NCBI GenBank assembly: GCA_937770485.1
Contig: CALJHX010000022.1
Coordinates: 1-64,000, forward strand
Origin: an uncultured Verrucomicrobiae bacterium
GTDB lineage: Bacteria > Verrucomicrobiota > Verrucomicrobiia > Limisphaerales > UBA1096
Length of the DNA stretch: 64,000 nt
Direction: 5' to 3'
Part shown: positions 7,772-16,949 of the stretch, one piece after another
Layout of the letters: every line of letters starts with the position of its first letter
How positions within the stretch are numbered: the stretch's first letter is position 1
Made by a program: the position numbers and the translations under genes
Notes under the pieces: model-generated
Seen by the model: the letters and a program-made list of their open reading frames with translations, nothing else
Told to the model about the DNA's origin: nothing
The model's database searches: none

Positions 7772-9103
7772 ATGAAGAGAGTCGTTAGCGTTCTATCCTT
7801 ATTGGCAGGCCTTTGCCTGATCCCATCCACAGCTTTGGCCCAAAAGGCCGAGGCTGCCATCAATCCGGCCAACACGGCTTGGATTCTTACAGCTACGGCG
7901 TTGGTGTTGTTTATGACCATCCCAGGGTTGTCGTTATTTTACGCCGGTTTGGTTAGGCGCAAAAACGTCCTTTCTGTGTTGATGCACTGTTTTATGATCA
8001 TGGCCGTGATGTCGGTGTTGTGGTTGGTGTGCGGCTATTCATTGGCGTTTGGCGAGGCCAATCCTTACTGGGGCGGCTTGGCCAAGGTGTTCGCTGGTGG
8101 AGTGGACGCCAGTTCGACGGTGGGTGACTCGGGCAAGGCGATACCGGAGTATCTCTTTATTGCATTTCAGATGACATTTTTCATCATTGCACCGGCCTTA
8201 ATGGTGGGCGCGTTTGTGGAGCGAATGAAGTTTTCGGCGATAATTTTGTTTACGACACTCTGGGCGATTTTGGTGTATGCGCCGGTCTGCAACTGGGTTT
8301 GGGGTGGTAACGGCTTCATGCTGGGGTGGGGGACGAAGGACTTGGCAGGTGGCATTGTGGTGCATATCACTGCTGGTATAGGTGCGTTGGTGGTCTGCAT
8401 CATGCTGGGGCCGCGCAAGGGGTACAGGACGGCCCAGTTCCAGCCGCACAATCTACCCATGTGCGTGATGGGCACGGGCATGCTTTGGGTGGGATGGTTC
8501 GGTTTCAATGCCGGCAGCGGCTTGGCGGCCAACGGCGACGCAGCCCAGACTTTGTTCGTCACCCATATCTCCGCCGCGACGGCGACTATCGTGTGGTCGT
8601 TGGCAGAAAAGCTCAAACACGGCAAGGCCAGTGTGTTGGGCGCGGTGACAGGCTCTATCGCCGGCTTGGCGGCGATCACGCCGGCATCGGGGGATGTTGG
8701 ACCGATCGGTGGCTTGGCCATTGGCGCAGCTGCCGGGTTTATTTGCTGGGTGGCGTCAACCTCGGTAAAGTCGAAGTTCGGTTATGATGACTCGCTCGAT
8801 GTTTTCGGAGTGCACGGCGTGGGCGGCTTGGTTGGCACGTTGATGGTAGCGTTTTTTGCTTCAACAACGCTGGGTGGCAAGGGAGCCATTTCCATTCCGG
8901 ATGCGGAGACGTACAGCATGGGCGCACAATTCCTAGTTCAACTTAAAGCCTCGGGAATCGTCATCGTCTACACCTTGATCGTGTCGGTGATCATCCTCTA
9001 TCTCGTGAAGGCCATCTGCGGGGGGAGCATTCGGGCTTCTGAGAGCGAGGAAGAGGAGGGCTTGGATCTCACCGTTCACGGTGAGTCCGGCTACAACAAC
9101 TGA
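7772..9103 (+). CDS. amt: ammonium transporter
   Basis: 443-residue Amt/MEP/Rh channel for ammonium uptake across the inner membrane. It has a cleavable signal peptide (to about residue 23, SALAQ-like), then eleven hydrophobic helices. Family blocks include the SLFYAGLVRRKNVLSVL region and DVFGVHGVGGLVGTLM near the C-terminus, with the pore histidine in the latter. The C-terminal tail is acidic (ESEEEEGLDL). No glnK follows, unlike the common amt-glnK pair; the next gene is thrH. The sigma-54 promoter at 7656 suggests expression under nitrogen limitation together with glnII. Confidence 0.95.
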   Translation: MKRVVSVLSLLAGLCLIPSTALAQKAEAAINPANTAWILTATALVLFMTIPGLSLFYAGLVRRKNVLSVLMHCFMIMAVMSVLWLVCGYSLAFGEANPYWGGLAKVFAGGVDASSTVGDSGKAIPEYLFIAFQMTFFIIAPALMVGAFVERMKFSAIILFTTLWAILVYAPVCNWVWGGNGFMLGWGTKDLAGGIVVHITAGIGALVVCIMLGPRKGYRTAQFQPHNLPMCVMGTGMLWVGWFGFNAGSGLAANGDAAQTLFVTHISAATATIVWSLAEKLKHGKASVLGAVTGSIAGLAAITPASGDVGPIGGLAIGAAAGFICWVASTSVKSKFGYDDSLDVFGVHGVGGLVGTLMVAFFASTTLGGKGAISIPDAETYSMGAQFLVQLKASGIVIVYTLIVSVIILYLVKAICGGSIRASESEEEEGLDLTVHGESGYNN

Positions 9104-9199
9104 ACCCTTACTACTAGGCTAAGCGCGATTCGGCTTGATTGATTTGGCGGCGGCGCGGACAACAGTTCGCGCCGTTTCCGCTTGGAAACGGGCACTGAC

Positions 9200-9814
9200 A
9201 TGAAGCAACAAACCATCGTCACGCTGGATCTTGAGGGGGTGCTAGTCCCGGAGATTTGGATCGCTTTCGCTGAGAAAACCGGGATCGAGAAGCTCAAGCT
9301 GACCACGCGCGACATCCCGGACTACGATGAGTTGATGGCCGGGCGCCTGGCTATCCTCGCCGAGAACAGCCTGAAGTTGGCGGACATCCAGGAGGTGATC
9401 GGCACACTTGCGCCGCTGGAGGGGGCGAGAGCTTTCCTTGACGAGCTGCGTGCGATCACGCAGGTGGTCATTCTGTCGGACACGTTCGAGGAGTTCGCCG
9501 GGCCGCTGATGCGGCAATTGGCTTGGCCGGCGATTTTGTGCCATCAGCTTGAGATAAGCGGCGAAGGGCGCGTGGCCAACTACCGGTTGCGGCAACCAGA
9601 TCAGAAATGCAGCGCCGTGGCGGCGTTTCGCGGGCTGAATTACAAAGTGATAGCCGCCGGCGACTCGTACAACGATACGACCATGCTGGGCGAGGCCGAT
9701 GTTGGCTTTCTCTTTCGGGCACCGGACGGAGTGAAGGAGGAATTCCCACAGTTCACCTCGGCTGAGGAGTACGGCGATTTGATGGCCCTGATTCGGGGTG
9801 AGATGGGGGCGTGA
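9200..9814 (+). CDS. thrH: phosphoserine/homoserine phosphotransferase ThrH
   Basis: 204-residue HAD-superfamily enzyme of the ThrH type. The nucleophile motif is the characteristic DLEGVLVPE (family DxEGV rather than DxDGT), with the C-terminal HAD motif AAGDSYNDTTML. ThrH can hydrolyse phosphoserine and move phosphate to homoserine, linking serine and threonine synthesis. ATG 9200 gives the usual short N-terminus; an in-frame ATG at 9182 would add six residues. It stands alone between amt and korA. Confidence 0.88.
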   Translation: MKQQTIVTLDLEGVLVPEIWIAFAEKTGIEKLKLTTRDIPDYDELMAGRLAILAENSLKLADIQEVIGTLAPLEGARAFLDELRAITQVVILSDTFEEFAGPLMRQLAWPAILCHQLEISGEGRVANYRLRQPDQKCSAVAAFRGLNYKVIAAGDSYNDTTMLGEADVGFLFRAPDGVKEEFPQFTSAEEYGDLMALIRGEMGA

Positions 9815-9977
9815 GCTTGGTCAAGTTTGTGTTTCAAGTTTTCAGGATTGGTGAAGCGAATGAAATTTTTTGCATTAGATCGGATAATCGTTTGACACGA
9901 CTAAAAAGATTGATACTTTCACCAGCGCCGGTTCCGTTCCTTGGGGGCGGTTGGTGCAAAATTATTCAAATTCCTCG

Positions 9978-11801
9978 ATGAGCGAGACAACTGTTTCGGA
10001 AGCAAACAACGGGAGCAACTCCCAACCTTCCAATATTTCCGAGGTGACGATTCGCCTCGCTGGCAACTCTCAGGATGGTATCCAGTCCATCGGCGGGTTC
10101 TTGGCGCGATTGGCGGGGAGGAGCGAGCGGGATGTCATGACCATGATGACGATCCCGTCGACCATCTCGGGTGGGGCGTCTATTTTTCAGGTGCGCCTTG
10201 GCTCCGGTGAGGTGATCAGCCCCGGTGATAAAGCCGACGTGCTGTTTGCCTTTTACCAGCACTCATACGATAATCATGTCAATAACCTGACCAAGGGGGG
10301 CGTTCTGGTTTACGACAGCGACCACGTGGAGCCGTGTGAAGAATGGCTGACCAAGTATCGCCACATTGGTATCGCCATCTCCAGCCTGACAGTCGAGGCG
10401 ATCGGCGGCACTGCCCGTGACAAGGGTAAGAACATTTTTGCGCTCGGATTGATCGCTGGGATGTTCAGCCTCGATACAGCGAAGCTCGAGCGGCTAATCA
10501 ACGAGCGGTTTGGGAGCAAGAGCAAAAGCATCCTGAAGACGGCGATGGACGCCTTCCAGGCTGGTTGTCGTTATCAGTCTAACGACATCTCCAATCTGTT
10601 TCGCCTAGCCAGGGGCGGTGCTGAGCGTTCGAACCAAGTGGTGATGTCCGGTAATGAGGCGATTGGCTACGGGCTGATCGCCGCAGGGGTTCGTTTTGGC
10701 GCCGGTTACCCCATCACGCCGTGGTCGGACATCATGGAATTACTCCGGCGCGAGTTGCCCAAGTACGGCGGCTCGTTCATCCAGTGCGAGGATGAGATAG
10801 CCTCCGTCTCGATGGCGATAGGCGCGAGCTACGGTGGGCACGTGGCGGTCACGGGTTCGAGCGGCCCGGGCATTTCACTGAAGACAGAGGCCATTGGGTG
10901 GGCGGTCATGGCGGAGATACCGTTGGTGGTGATCGACGTGCAGCGCGGCGGCCCCTCCACCGGGTTGCCGACCGATGTCGAGCAGTCAGATCTCAATATC
11001 GCTTTGTACGGTGGCCACGGCGACTCGCCCCGTGTGGTGCTGGCCGCCTCCGACGTTGAGGATTGTTTTTATACCGCCATCGAGGCGGTGAATATTGCGC
11101 GCAAATACAGCGTCCCCGTGTTCGTGCTCAGCGACCAGGCCATAGCGACTCGCATCGAGGCTTTCAACGAGCCGGATCTGAAAACGATTTGTAAGAATGT
11201 TGAACTGGACTTGAGCCCCGTTCCGTCGCACAAGCCGTATGACTTGTCGTCCGGAGATGGGCCCAGCCAACATCGGGCTCCTGGCACGCGGATTGAGGAT
11301 GGCCGTTACCCCGTGGTGACCGGCTTGGAGCATGACGAGTGGGGGCATCCCAGCGGTGATGCGGCGAACCATATCGCGATGACAAAAAAGCGCCGCAACA
11401 AGCTCAAGACACTTGCGGATGAGTTGCCTGCCCCTGAGGTGTACGGGGCGGACTCCGGTGATGTGCTGCTGGTGGGCTGGGGGTCGACTAAGGGGCCGCT
11501 CCTTGAGGCGGTGGAAGAACTCGGCAACAATGGCGATGCCTTGTCTGCGTTGCACATCAAGCACATCAACCCGTTGCCGAACGGCTTGGATACCATTTTT
11601 TCGAGGTTCAATTCGGTCTATGTCATCGAGATGAACGACGGCGGTGTCTACGGCTACGGCCAGTTGGCCGGCGTGCTCCGCGCCCGGTTTGCCGATGCGC
11701 GCATCAAAGGCATCAACAAGACAGCCGCCCGCCGCTGGAAAGTTTCGGAAATTATTGAGCGCGTTAAAGCGCGTTTGGAAGAAGAAGCCGCCACAGCTTG
11801 A
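9978..11801 (+). CDS. korA: 2-oxoacid:ferredoxin oxidoreductase, alpha subunit (gamma-alpha fusion)
   Basis: 607-residue KorA-type subunit. The N-terminal third (about residues 20-200) is the gamma domain, with GNSQDGIQSIGG. It is followed by the alpha pyrimidine-binding domain with GNEAIGYGLIAAGVRFGAGYPITPWSDI and the Rossmann-like SSGPGISLKTEAIGWA block. With KorB it oxidatively decarboxylates 2-oxoglutarate (or another 2-oxoacid) to the acyl-CoA and reduces ferredoxin. ATG 9978 is preferred; an upstream TTG at 9951 would add nine residues. korB follows after 16 bases. The ferredoxin gene at 14081 could encode the electron acceptor, but that is inference. Confidence 0.9.
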   Translation: MSETTVSEANNGSNSQPSNISEVTIRLAGNSQDGIQSIGGFLARLAGRSERDVMTMMTIPSTISGGASIFQVRLGSGEVISPGDKADVLFAFYQHSYDNHVNNLTKGGVLVYDSDHVEPCEEWLTKYRHIGIAISSLTVEAIGGTARDKGKNIFALGLIAGMFSLDTAKLERLINERFGSKSKSILKTAMDAFQAGCRYQSNDISNLFRLARGGAERSNQVVMSGNEAIGYGLIAAGVRFGAGYPITPWSDIMELLRRELPKYGGSFIQCEDEIASVSMAIGASYGGHVAVTGSSGPGISLKTEAIGWAVMAEIPLVVIDVQRGGPSTGLPTDVEQSDLNIALYGGHGDSPRVVLAASDVEDCFYTAIEAVNIARKYSVPVFVLSDQAIATRIEAFNEPDLKTICKNVELDLSPVPSHKPYDLSSGDGPSQHRAPGTRIEDGRYPVVTGLEHDEWGHPSGDAANHIAMTKKRRNKLKTLADELPAPEVYGADSGDVLLVGWGSTKGPLLEAVEELGNNGDALSALHIKHINPLPNGLDTIFSRFNSVYVIEMNDGGVYGYGQLAGVLRARFADARIKGINKTAARRWKVSEIIERVKARLEEEAATA

Positions 11802-11817
11802 TACAATTTTTAACAAC

Positions 11818-12735
11818 ATGAGCGACACCGCAACAATGGAGCAACCCACTCAGGACGCCGGGGAACGCCAACCGGTGACCAAAAAAGAGATCACCGCCGA
11901 TAACCCGACCTGGTGCCCAGGCTGCGGTGATTTTTCCGTGCTCTCCATCTACTATAAGCTGATCCAGAAGCGGAACATCCCCCACGAGAGCGTGAGCACC
12001 GTGGCCGGCATCGGCTGCTCCAGCCGGTTCCCGTACTTTGTGCAGGCACACGGCGTGCACTACATTCACGGTCGTGCGTTGTCCTTCGCCAGCGGACTTT
12101 CCATCTCGCGACCGGACCTGCACGTGTTCACCTTCGGCGGCGACGGCGACGCCTTCTCCATCGGCGGCAACCACTTCGTCCACACCGCACGCAAAAACGT
12201 CAAGATGACCTACTTGGTCATGGACAATTTCGTTTACGGCCTGACCAAGAAACAAACCTCGCCCACCTCGCCGCTGGGATTCAAGAGCAAGACCGACAAT
12301 TGGGGCGCGTTCGACCAGCCGATCAACCCGATGAAGCTTGCCATCTCGGCCGGGGCGACGTTCGTGGCCCGCGCGTCGCACACCAATCCCAAGCACCTGC
12401 TCGAGATGATGGACGCCGCGATGGATCACGACGGCTTCAGTTTTATCGAGTGCCTGAGCGAGTGCACCGAGTTTTTCGCGGGCGCATTTGACAGCTCCAA
12501 CCCCCGCAAGGGAGGCGAATTCAAGCTCATGCCGGAGGATCACGACCCCACCGATGAGGCGGCGGCGTACGCCTTGGCCAGCGAGGATTTCCCGGGCCGG
12601 TTCGGCATTTTTTACCAGATTCAGCGGCCGACCAAGAATGCGCTCGAGGCCGGCGTCATCGATGCCGCCCAGGGCAAGTTCGAAGGGAAGCCGGACTCGG
12701 AGGTGCTACAGGCCACCTTCAACCTGATGAAGTAA
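11818..12735 (+). CDS. korB: 2-oxoacid:ferredoxin oxidoreductase, beta subunit
   Basis: 305-residue thiamine-diphosphate subunit partner of KorA. It shows the iron-sulfur-binding WCPGCGDF near residue 39, GIGCSSRFPYF near 63, and the TPP/Mg block FGGDGDAFSIGGNHF followed by MDNFVYGLTKKQTSPTS. These patterns fit 2-oxoglutarate oxidoreductases of the two-subunit type. The ATG at 11818 is 16 bases after korA. An exact TTGGCCAA palindrome lies directly after the stop, at 12739-12746. Confidence 0.92.
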   Translation: MSDTATMEQPTQDAGERQPVTKKEITADNPTWCPGCGDFSVLSIYYKLIQKRNIPHESVSTVAGIGCSSRFPYFVQAHGVHYIHGRALSFASGLSISRPDLHVFTFGGDGDAFSIGGNHFVHTARKNVKMTYLVMDNFVYGLTKKQTSPTSPLGFKSKTDNWGAFDQPINPMKLAISAGATFVARASHTNPKHLLEMMDAAMDHDGFSFIECLSECTEFFAGAFDSSNPRKGGEFKLMPEDHDPTDEAAAYALASEDFPGRFGIFYQIQRPTKNALEAGVIDAAQGKFEGKPDSEVLQATFNLMK

Positions 12736-12790
12736 CGCTTGGCCAAGCTTGCCCTTGCCCTCGACTTGCCATGATATTGGCTGGCCAAGG

Positions 12791-14064
12791 ATGGAGATCG
12801 AACTTATCACCACCGGTACCGAGTTACTGCTTGGCCGCGTACTCAACACACACCAACAGTGGCTTGGCCAACGCTTCGCCGTCAGCGGCTACACCATCTC
12901 CCGTCAGGTCACTGTGCCGGACACAGGTCAAGCGATTCGTGAGGCGGTGCAAACCGCGCTTGGGCGTTCCAGGCTCGTCATCACCACCGGCGGACTTGGC
13001 CCGACGTCCGATGACATCACGCGTGAGTTGATTGCCGATCTGCTGGCCCGGCCGCTTTGCCGGGACGACTCGATCGCCTCGCACATCGAGAGCTTCTTTG
13101 AGCGGCGTAACCGCCCCATGCCGGAGTCGGTGCTGGTGCAGGCGCAGGTGCCAAAAGGCGCGGCGGTGTTTCCCAACGAACATGGAACCGCCCCCGGCTT
13201 GGCCATCGAGGTGTCGCCGAACACGTTTCACGAAAGCGGCAAACCGGCTTGGCTGCTGATGCTGCCGGGGCCACCGCGCGAGTTGCGTCCGATGGTCGAC
13301 GACCAGGGGCTGCCGTTCATTAAGAAACACCTGCCGCTCGAGCAGGCGTTTCATTGCCGGACACTTCGCAGCCTCGGCATCGGTGAGTCGATGGTGGAGG
13401 AGATGCTGCTTGGGCAACTCAAGCCGCTGATGGATCGCGGGCTCGACCTTGGCTTTTGCGCGCGCACCGGGCAGGTGGACATCCGGCTCAGTGGGAGTGG
13501 CCCGGAAATCCCGTCCCTCATCGCCGAGGCTGAGGCAACGATCCGCGCGGCGATCGACAAGCAAATCTACGGCACCGACGACGAGACGATTGAGCAGGTG
13601 GTGGTTGGGCGCCTGATCGACCACCGGCGAGACCTTGGCCGTCGCCGAGTCGTGCACCGGCGGTTTGCTCGGGCACCACATCACCAACGTGCCCGGTGCG
13701 TCAGCCATCTTCGCTGGCGGCATGCTGACGTACAGCAACGAGATGAAGCAGATACTGCTCGGCGTGAACGAGTCAACCTCTGGCGCAGCACGGCGCGGTG
13801 AGCAAAGAGGTGGCCGTCGAGATGGCCGAGGGCGCTCTCGCGGTGAGCGGGGCTGACCATGCCCTCTCCGTCACCGGCATCGCCGGGCCGGACGGCGGCA
13901 CGGCGGACAAGCCGGTCGGCACCGTCTGGCTGGGCTTGGCCTCGAAAGACAGTCGGCCGCTCGCGATTCGGAAATTCCACCCGTACGACCGCGAGACGTT
14001 CAAGCTCGCAACGGTGCATCAGGCATTGGAGATGCTGCGACGTCGGTTACAAAAGGCCGATTGA
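12791..14064 (+). pseudogene. cinA: cinA (competence/damage-inducible, nucleotide deamidase) with two frameshifts
   Basis: The frame starting at 12791 encodes the N-terminal MoCF-biosynthesis-like domain (ITTGTELLLGRVLNT, ITTGGLGPTSDD, MLPGPPREL) up to about 13620. The C-terminal nicotinamide-nucleotide amidohydrolase domain continues in two other frames: [14 protein letters not shown] from about 13625, then [19 protein letters not shown] to the stop at 14064. Each shift corresponds to one extra base, the first at 13621-13622 (a C) and the second near 13779 (a T). With both removed, the gene reads as a normal CinA of about 424 residues. Neighbouring very long genes are intact, so general poor sequence quality is not an obvious explanation, but local errors cannot be excluded. 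Confidence 0.85.
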
Positions 14065-14080
14065 AAAACGGAGTGAAGAG

Positions 14081-14317
14081 TTAGCCAGCGCCGTTGTCGC
14101 CGATGGCTTCCACCGGGCAGCCTTCCATCGCCTCTCGGCACTGTACCTCTTCCTCCTCGTTGTCGGGTTGTTTGTGGACGAAGGAATATCCTCCGTCGTC
14201 GTTGCGGGTGAAGCAGGATGGTGCAGTCTCGCGGCAGAGATCACAGTCGATGCACTGTTCATCCACAAAAAATTTGCCAGTGACGTTGTCCTCGTATTTC
14301 TCTTCGATTTCAGCCAT
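14081..14317 (-). CDS. [4Fe-4S] ferredoxin
   Basis: 78-residue acidic ferredoxin with one cluster site: CIDCDLCRETAP supplies three cysteines (C-x2-C-x2-C-x3-P), and the fourth is in EGCPVEAIG. Cys in APSCF and VQCREAM are extra. It carries electrons at low potential. The start at 14317 gives a standard N-terminus. It lies 79 bases downstream of the desulfurase-like gene on the same strand, so the two are probably co-transcribed. It could accept electrons from KorAB, encoded nearby on the other strand; that is an inference. Confidence 0.88.
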   Translation of the reverse strand: MAEIEEKYEDNVTGKFFVDEQCIDCDLCRETAPSCFTRNDDGGYSFVHKQPDNEEEEVQCREAMEGCPVEAIGDNGAG

Positions 14318-14396
14318 GTCGCGATAAGTTACGCGCGCTCTGCTTACCACGGTATGCAGTCGAGGTTCAAGCGACTTCGCCCACTCCGCCGATAAA

Positions 14397-15554
14397 TCAC
14401 TGCACTGGCGACATGTTGCGCAACTTCGCAGTGACTTCCGCGAACAACTCGATCGCCCGGTCGATCTCCGCCTCGGTGGTGTCGCGGCCGATGCCCCAAA
14501 GTGTCGTGCCCTTGGCCAAGTCGGCGTCGCGGCCGATGGCGCGCAGGGCGGGGGGCATGCGCATCGAGCGGGTCGTGCAAGCCGCCCCGGCGGCGATGGC
14601 AACGCCTCGCAAGTCGAGCATAAGCGCCTGGCCTTCGCCCTCGACACCCCCGGTGCTGAGGCTGAGCTGGTGCGGCAGCCGTCCGTCGCCCGGCTCGGGG
14701 CCGTTCAAGTAAACTCCCTCGACGGCTTGGCTAATGCCTTCGAGCAGCCGCACTTGCAGCTTGGCCGCTTGCGAGGCGCGTTGGCCAAGCGAGGCGGCGG
14801 CGCGTTCCGCGGCGATACCGGCACCCGCGATCGCGGCTACGTTTTCTGTTCCGGCGCGAAACTCGTTTTCCTGCACACCGCCGTGGATGAGGTTCTCCAC
14901 TCGTGTGCGCCGTTTTTTGTAAAGCACGCCCACCCCTTTCGGGCCGTAGAATCGGTGCGGCGCCAAGGCCAGTAAATCAGCGCCGAGTTGCTGCACATCC
15001 GTCGCCAGCCAGCCGCCGCTGGCGGTTGCATCGACGAACAACGGGATACCCAGTTCGCTGGTGAGCTCGGCCACCTCGGCGACCGGCTGCACCGTGCCAA
15101 GGTCGAGGTTTGCGTGGTGCAGGCAAACGAGGATTGTCTCGTCGGTCATCGCGCGCCCAAGCACATTGGGATCGACCCGGCCCTGGCCATCGACGCTGAC
15201 TCTTGTGCTGCTGAAGCCTTGGCTCTCAAGCCAGGCGACGGAGCCAATCACAGCAGGATGCTCGATCCCGGTGGTGACGATGTGGCTGCCGAACCGGCGG
15301 TTGGCCAAGGCGGCGCCCTTGACCGCGTGGTTGATCGCCTCGGTGCCGCTGGAGGTGAAAATGATTTCCTCCGGCTCGGCGGCATTCACCAGCTTGGCCA
15401 AGCGCGCTCTCGCCGCGTCGATGCCATCGCGTGCCTCGAGGCCAAGCTGGTGCAGTGAGGCCGGCGCGCCGAACTGTCCGCGCAGCCAAGGCTGCATGGC
15501 ATCGAGCACATCCGGCAGCGGCGGCGTGGTGGTGAGATGGTCTAGGTAAATCAT
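14397..15554 (-). CDS. cysteine-desulfurase-like protein lacking the PLP lysine
   Basis: 385-residue class V aminotransferase fold protein of the NifS/IscS group. Conserved landmarks are TSSGTEAINHAVKG near 68, GIEHPAV near 96, VDATASGGWLATD near 174, RAGTENVAAIAG near 233 and the mobile cysteine loop AAGAACTTRS with Cys326. At the usual Ser-x-His-Lys position the sequence is APHRFYGPKGVG: His200 is kept but the PLP-binding lysine is Arg201, encoded by CGA. The MANNEIG block is also altered (HHANLDLG). Without that lysine, normal Schiff-base chemistry should not work, so the protein may be inactive, repurposed, or use another lysine. A ferredoxin gene follows. The frame is intact throughout. 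Confidence 0.82.
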   Translation of the reverse strand: MIYLDHLTTTPPLPDVLDAMQPWLRGQFGAPASLHQLGLEARDGIDAARARLAKLVNAAEPEEIIFTSSGTEAINHAVKGAALANRRFGSHIVTTGIEHPAVIGSVAWLESQGFSSTRVSVDGQGRVDPNVLGRAMTDETILVCLHHANLDLGTVQPVAEVAELTSELGIPLFVDATASGGWLATDVQQLGADLLALAPHRFYGPKGVGVLYKKRRTRVENLIHGGVQENEFRAGTENVAAIAGAGIAAERAAASLGQRASQAAKLQVRLLEGISQAVEGVYLNGPEPGDGRLPHQLSLSTGGVEGEGQALMLDLRGVAIAAGAACTTRSMRMPPALRAIGRDADLAKGTTLWGIGRDTTEAEIDRAIELFAEVTAKLRNMSPVQ

Positions 15555-15587
15555 GTCGCCCGGCTTACATTTGACCGGTGGTCTCAG

Positions 15588-16655
15588 TTATTTCCTGCGG
15601 GTTTTGTAAATGCTGGTGTGGCCCTTGTCGGGGATGCTGATAGTGTACTGTTTGCCATCGGGAGCGACGGACATGTGGATGTGATGCGCGTCGCAGTCTC
15701 GTGTAAGGTTGGCGATGAATTCGTTCGTCGTGTTATTTTCGATATCGTCGCGCAGGTTTTTGTGGAGCTGATACATTGCCTTGACCCTGGCGCTCTTGAC
15801 GGCGGCAAAGGCCGCCGCGCCGCAGCCCTTTGTCACGCCGTTATTCATTACCGAGACGGTTGGCGCTAGGCTTTGGACAAATACAGCGTTGTTACTGAAG
15901 TCGAGTCCGTGATGGTTCACCTGGTAGACGTCCACGGTGCCGACTCGATTGTATGGTGTGACGAGCCGTGCCTCGGTGTTTTGCGTGAGGTCGCCGCCGT
16001 CCCAAAAGCGAAAGTCGCCCAACTCGACGATTACGGCGATGCTGTTGGCATTGTCGGTAGTGTCCTCGGCAACCCATTTGACTTTGTCGGTGAGGGGATT
16101 GCGCTGAGTTGCATCGGGTACCGCCACGAACTTCTTCATCGCGGCGACGCACCGCACCCGCAGCTTGGCGGTGCCGTTCGTTTGCTTGAGGGGCAACTCG
16201 GTGCCGGGCTGGATGATGTGGCGCTCGCCGACGGTCATGCCTCGGTACGGCTTAATGCGGAGCAAAAAATTGGAGTTGGCCTTGCCGTCGGGATCGCGTT
16301 CCGGGATGCCGTTGTCCCACACGTTTTTGATTGGCATTTTTTGCGACAATTCTGCCGCGCCGCCGAAGTGGTCGATGTGAAAGTGCGTGACAATGAGGTG
16401 GTCGATCTGCTTCACACCGGCGACCTGGGTGGCGGCTTGGTGCAACCGGTCTGGGTCTCGGCCGCCCGGCATGCCGGTGTCGATGAGGATCGACTCGCCG
16501 GCGGGCGTGACGATCAGTGTGCCGCCGCCGCCTTCGACGTCCACCCAGTAAACATCAAGTGTTTTGGAATCTTTGGCGACTGCCGAGCCGGCAAAGGCTA
16601 ACGCCAACAACGCCGGAATTGTTTTAGTGAACTGTTTGATTTTTATTGGAAACAT
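15588..16655 (-). CDS. secreted metallo-beta-lactamase-fold hydrolase
   Basis: 355-residue protein starting MFPIKIKQFTK with a signal peptide (LLALAFAGSAVAKD). The metallo-beta-lactamase site THFHIDHFGG is at about residue 92. Later landmarks are GDFRFWDGGDLT and the histidine pair in QVNHHGLDFS, as in ComEC/Rec2-like MBL proteins. The upstream in-frame extension to 16790 is rejected because it would bury the signal peptide. It probably hydrolyses an ester or phosphoester in the periplasm; the substrate is unknown. It stands alone between the desulfurase-like gene and the desaturase, all on the minus strand. Confidence 0.8.
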   Translation of the reverse strand: MFPIKIKQFTKTIPALLALAFAGSAVAKDSKTLDVYWVDVEGGGGTLIVTPAGESILIDTGMPGGRDPDRLHQAATQVAGVKQIDHLIVTHFHIDHFGGAAELSQKMPIKNVWDNGIPERDPDGKANSNFLLRIKPYRGMTVGERHIIQPGTELPLKQTNGTAKLRVRCVAAMKKFVAVPDATQRNPLTDKVKWVAEDTTDNANSIAVIVELGDFRFWDGGDLTQNTEARLVTPYNRVGTVDVYQVNHHGLDFSNNAVFVQSLAPTVSVMNNGVTKGCGAAAFAAVKSARVKAMYQLHKNLRDDIENNTTNEFIANLTRDCDAHHIHMSVAPDGKQYTISIPDKGHTSIYKTRRK

Positions 16656-16927
16656 TGTCGTGGCCGGATGGTGAGGGAAGGGTAGGGAGGAGGCAAACCC
16701 GTTGTTGCGCTTGTCCGGGTGCAATCGAATAAAAAAGTTACCCCGCCCGCGATTTCTCGCAGACGGGGCTGTTGAGCAATGAGCCAGCAATGACTGGCAG
16801 GCGTTATATTAGTGCAGGTTCGCCAAAACCGGGTCATTGATAAAATCAATGGATGTATTGACTGAGTCGATACTCAGGTAGGGGTCTTAAAAGAAAAACG
16901 GCTCGCGAGGTGCCGTTCCGGAGAATA

Positions 16928-16949
16928 AAACCGGCCAAGCGCCCGGTTT
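16928..16949 (-). terminator. terminator overlapping the desaturase stop
   Basis: AAACCGG (16928-16934) pairs with CCGGTTT (16943-16949) around an eight-base loop. On the minus strand the stem ends in a TTTT run. The desaturase stop codon at 16948-16950 lies inside the stem. The loop holds half of the common GGCCAAGC element. Confidence 0.55.

Noticed and set aside
12736-12790. TTGGCCAA copies after stop codons as terminators
   Set aside because: The perfect palindrome has no loop and no T-run follows, and most copies are inside genes; termination cannot be its general role.
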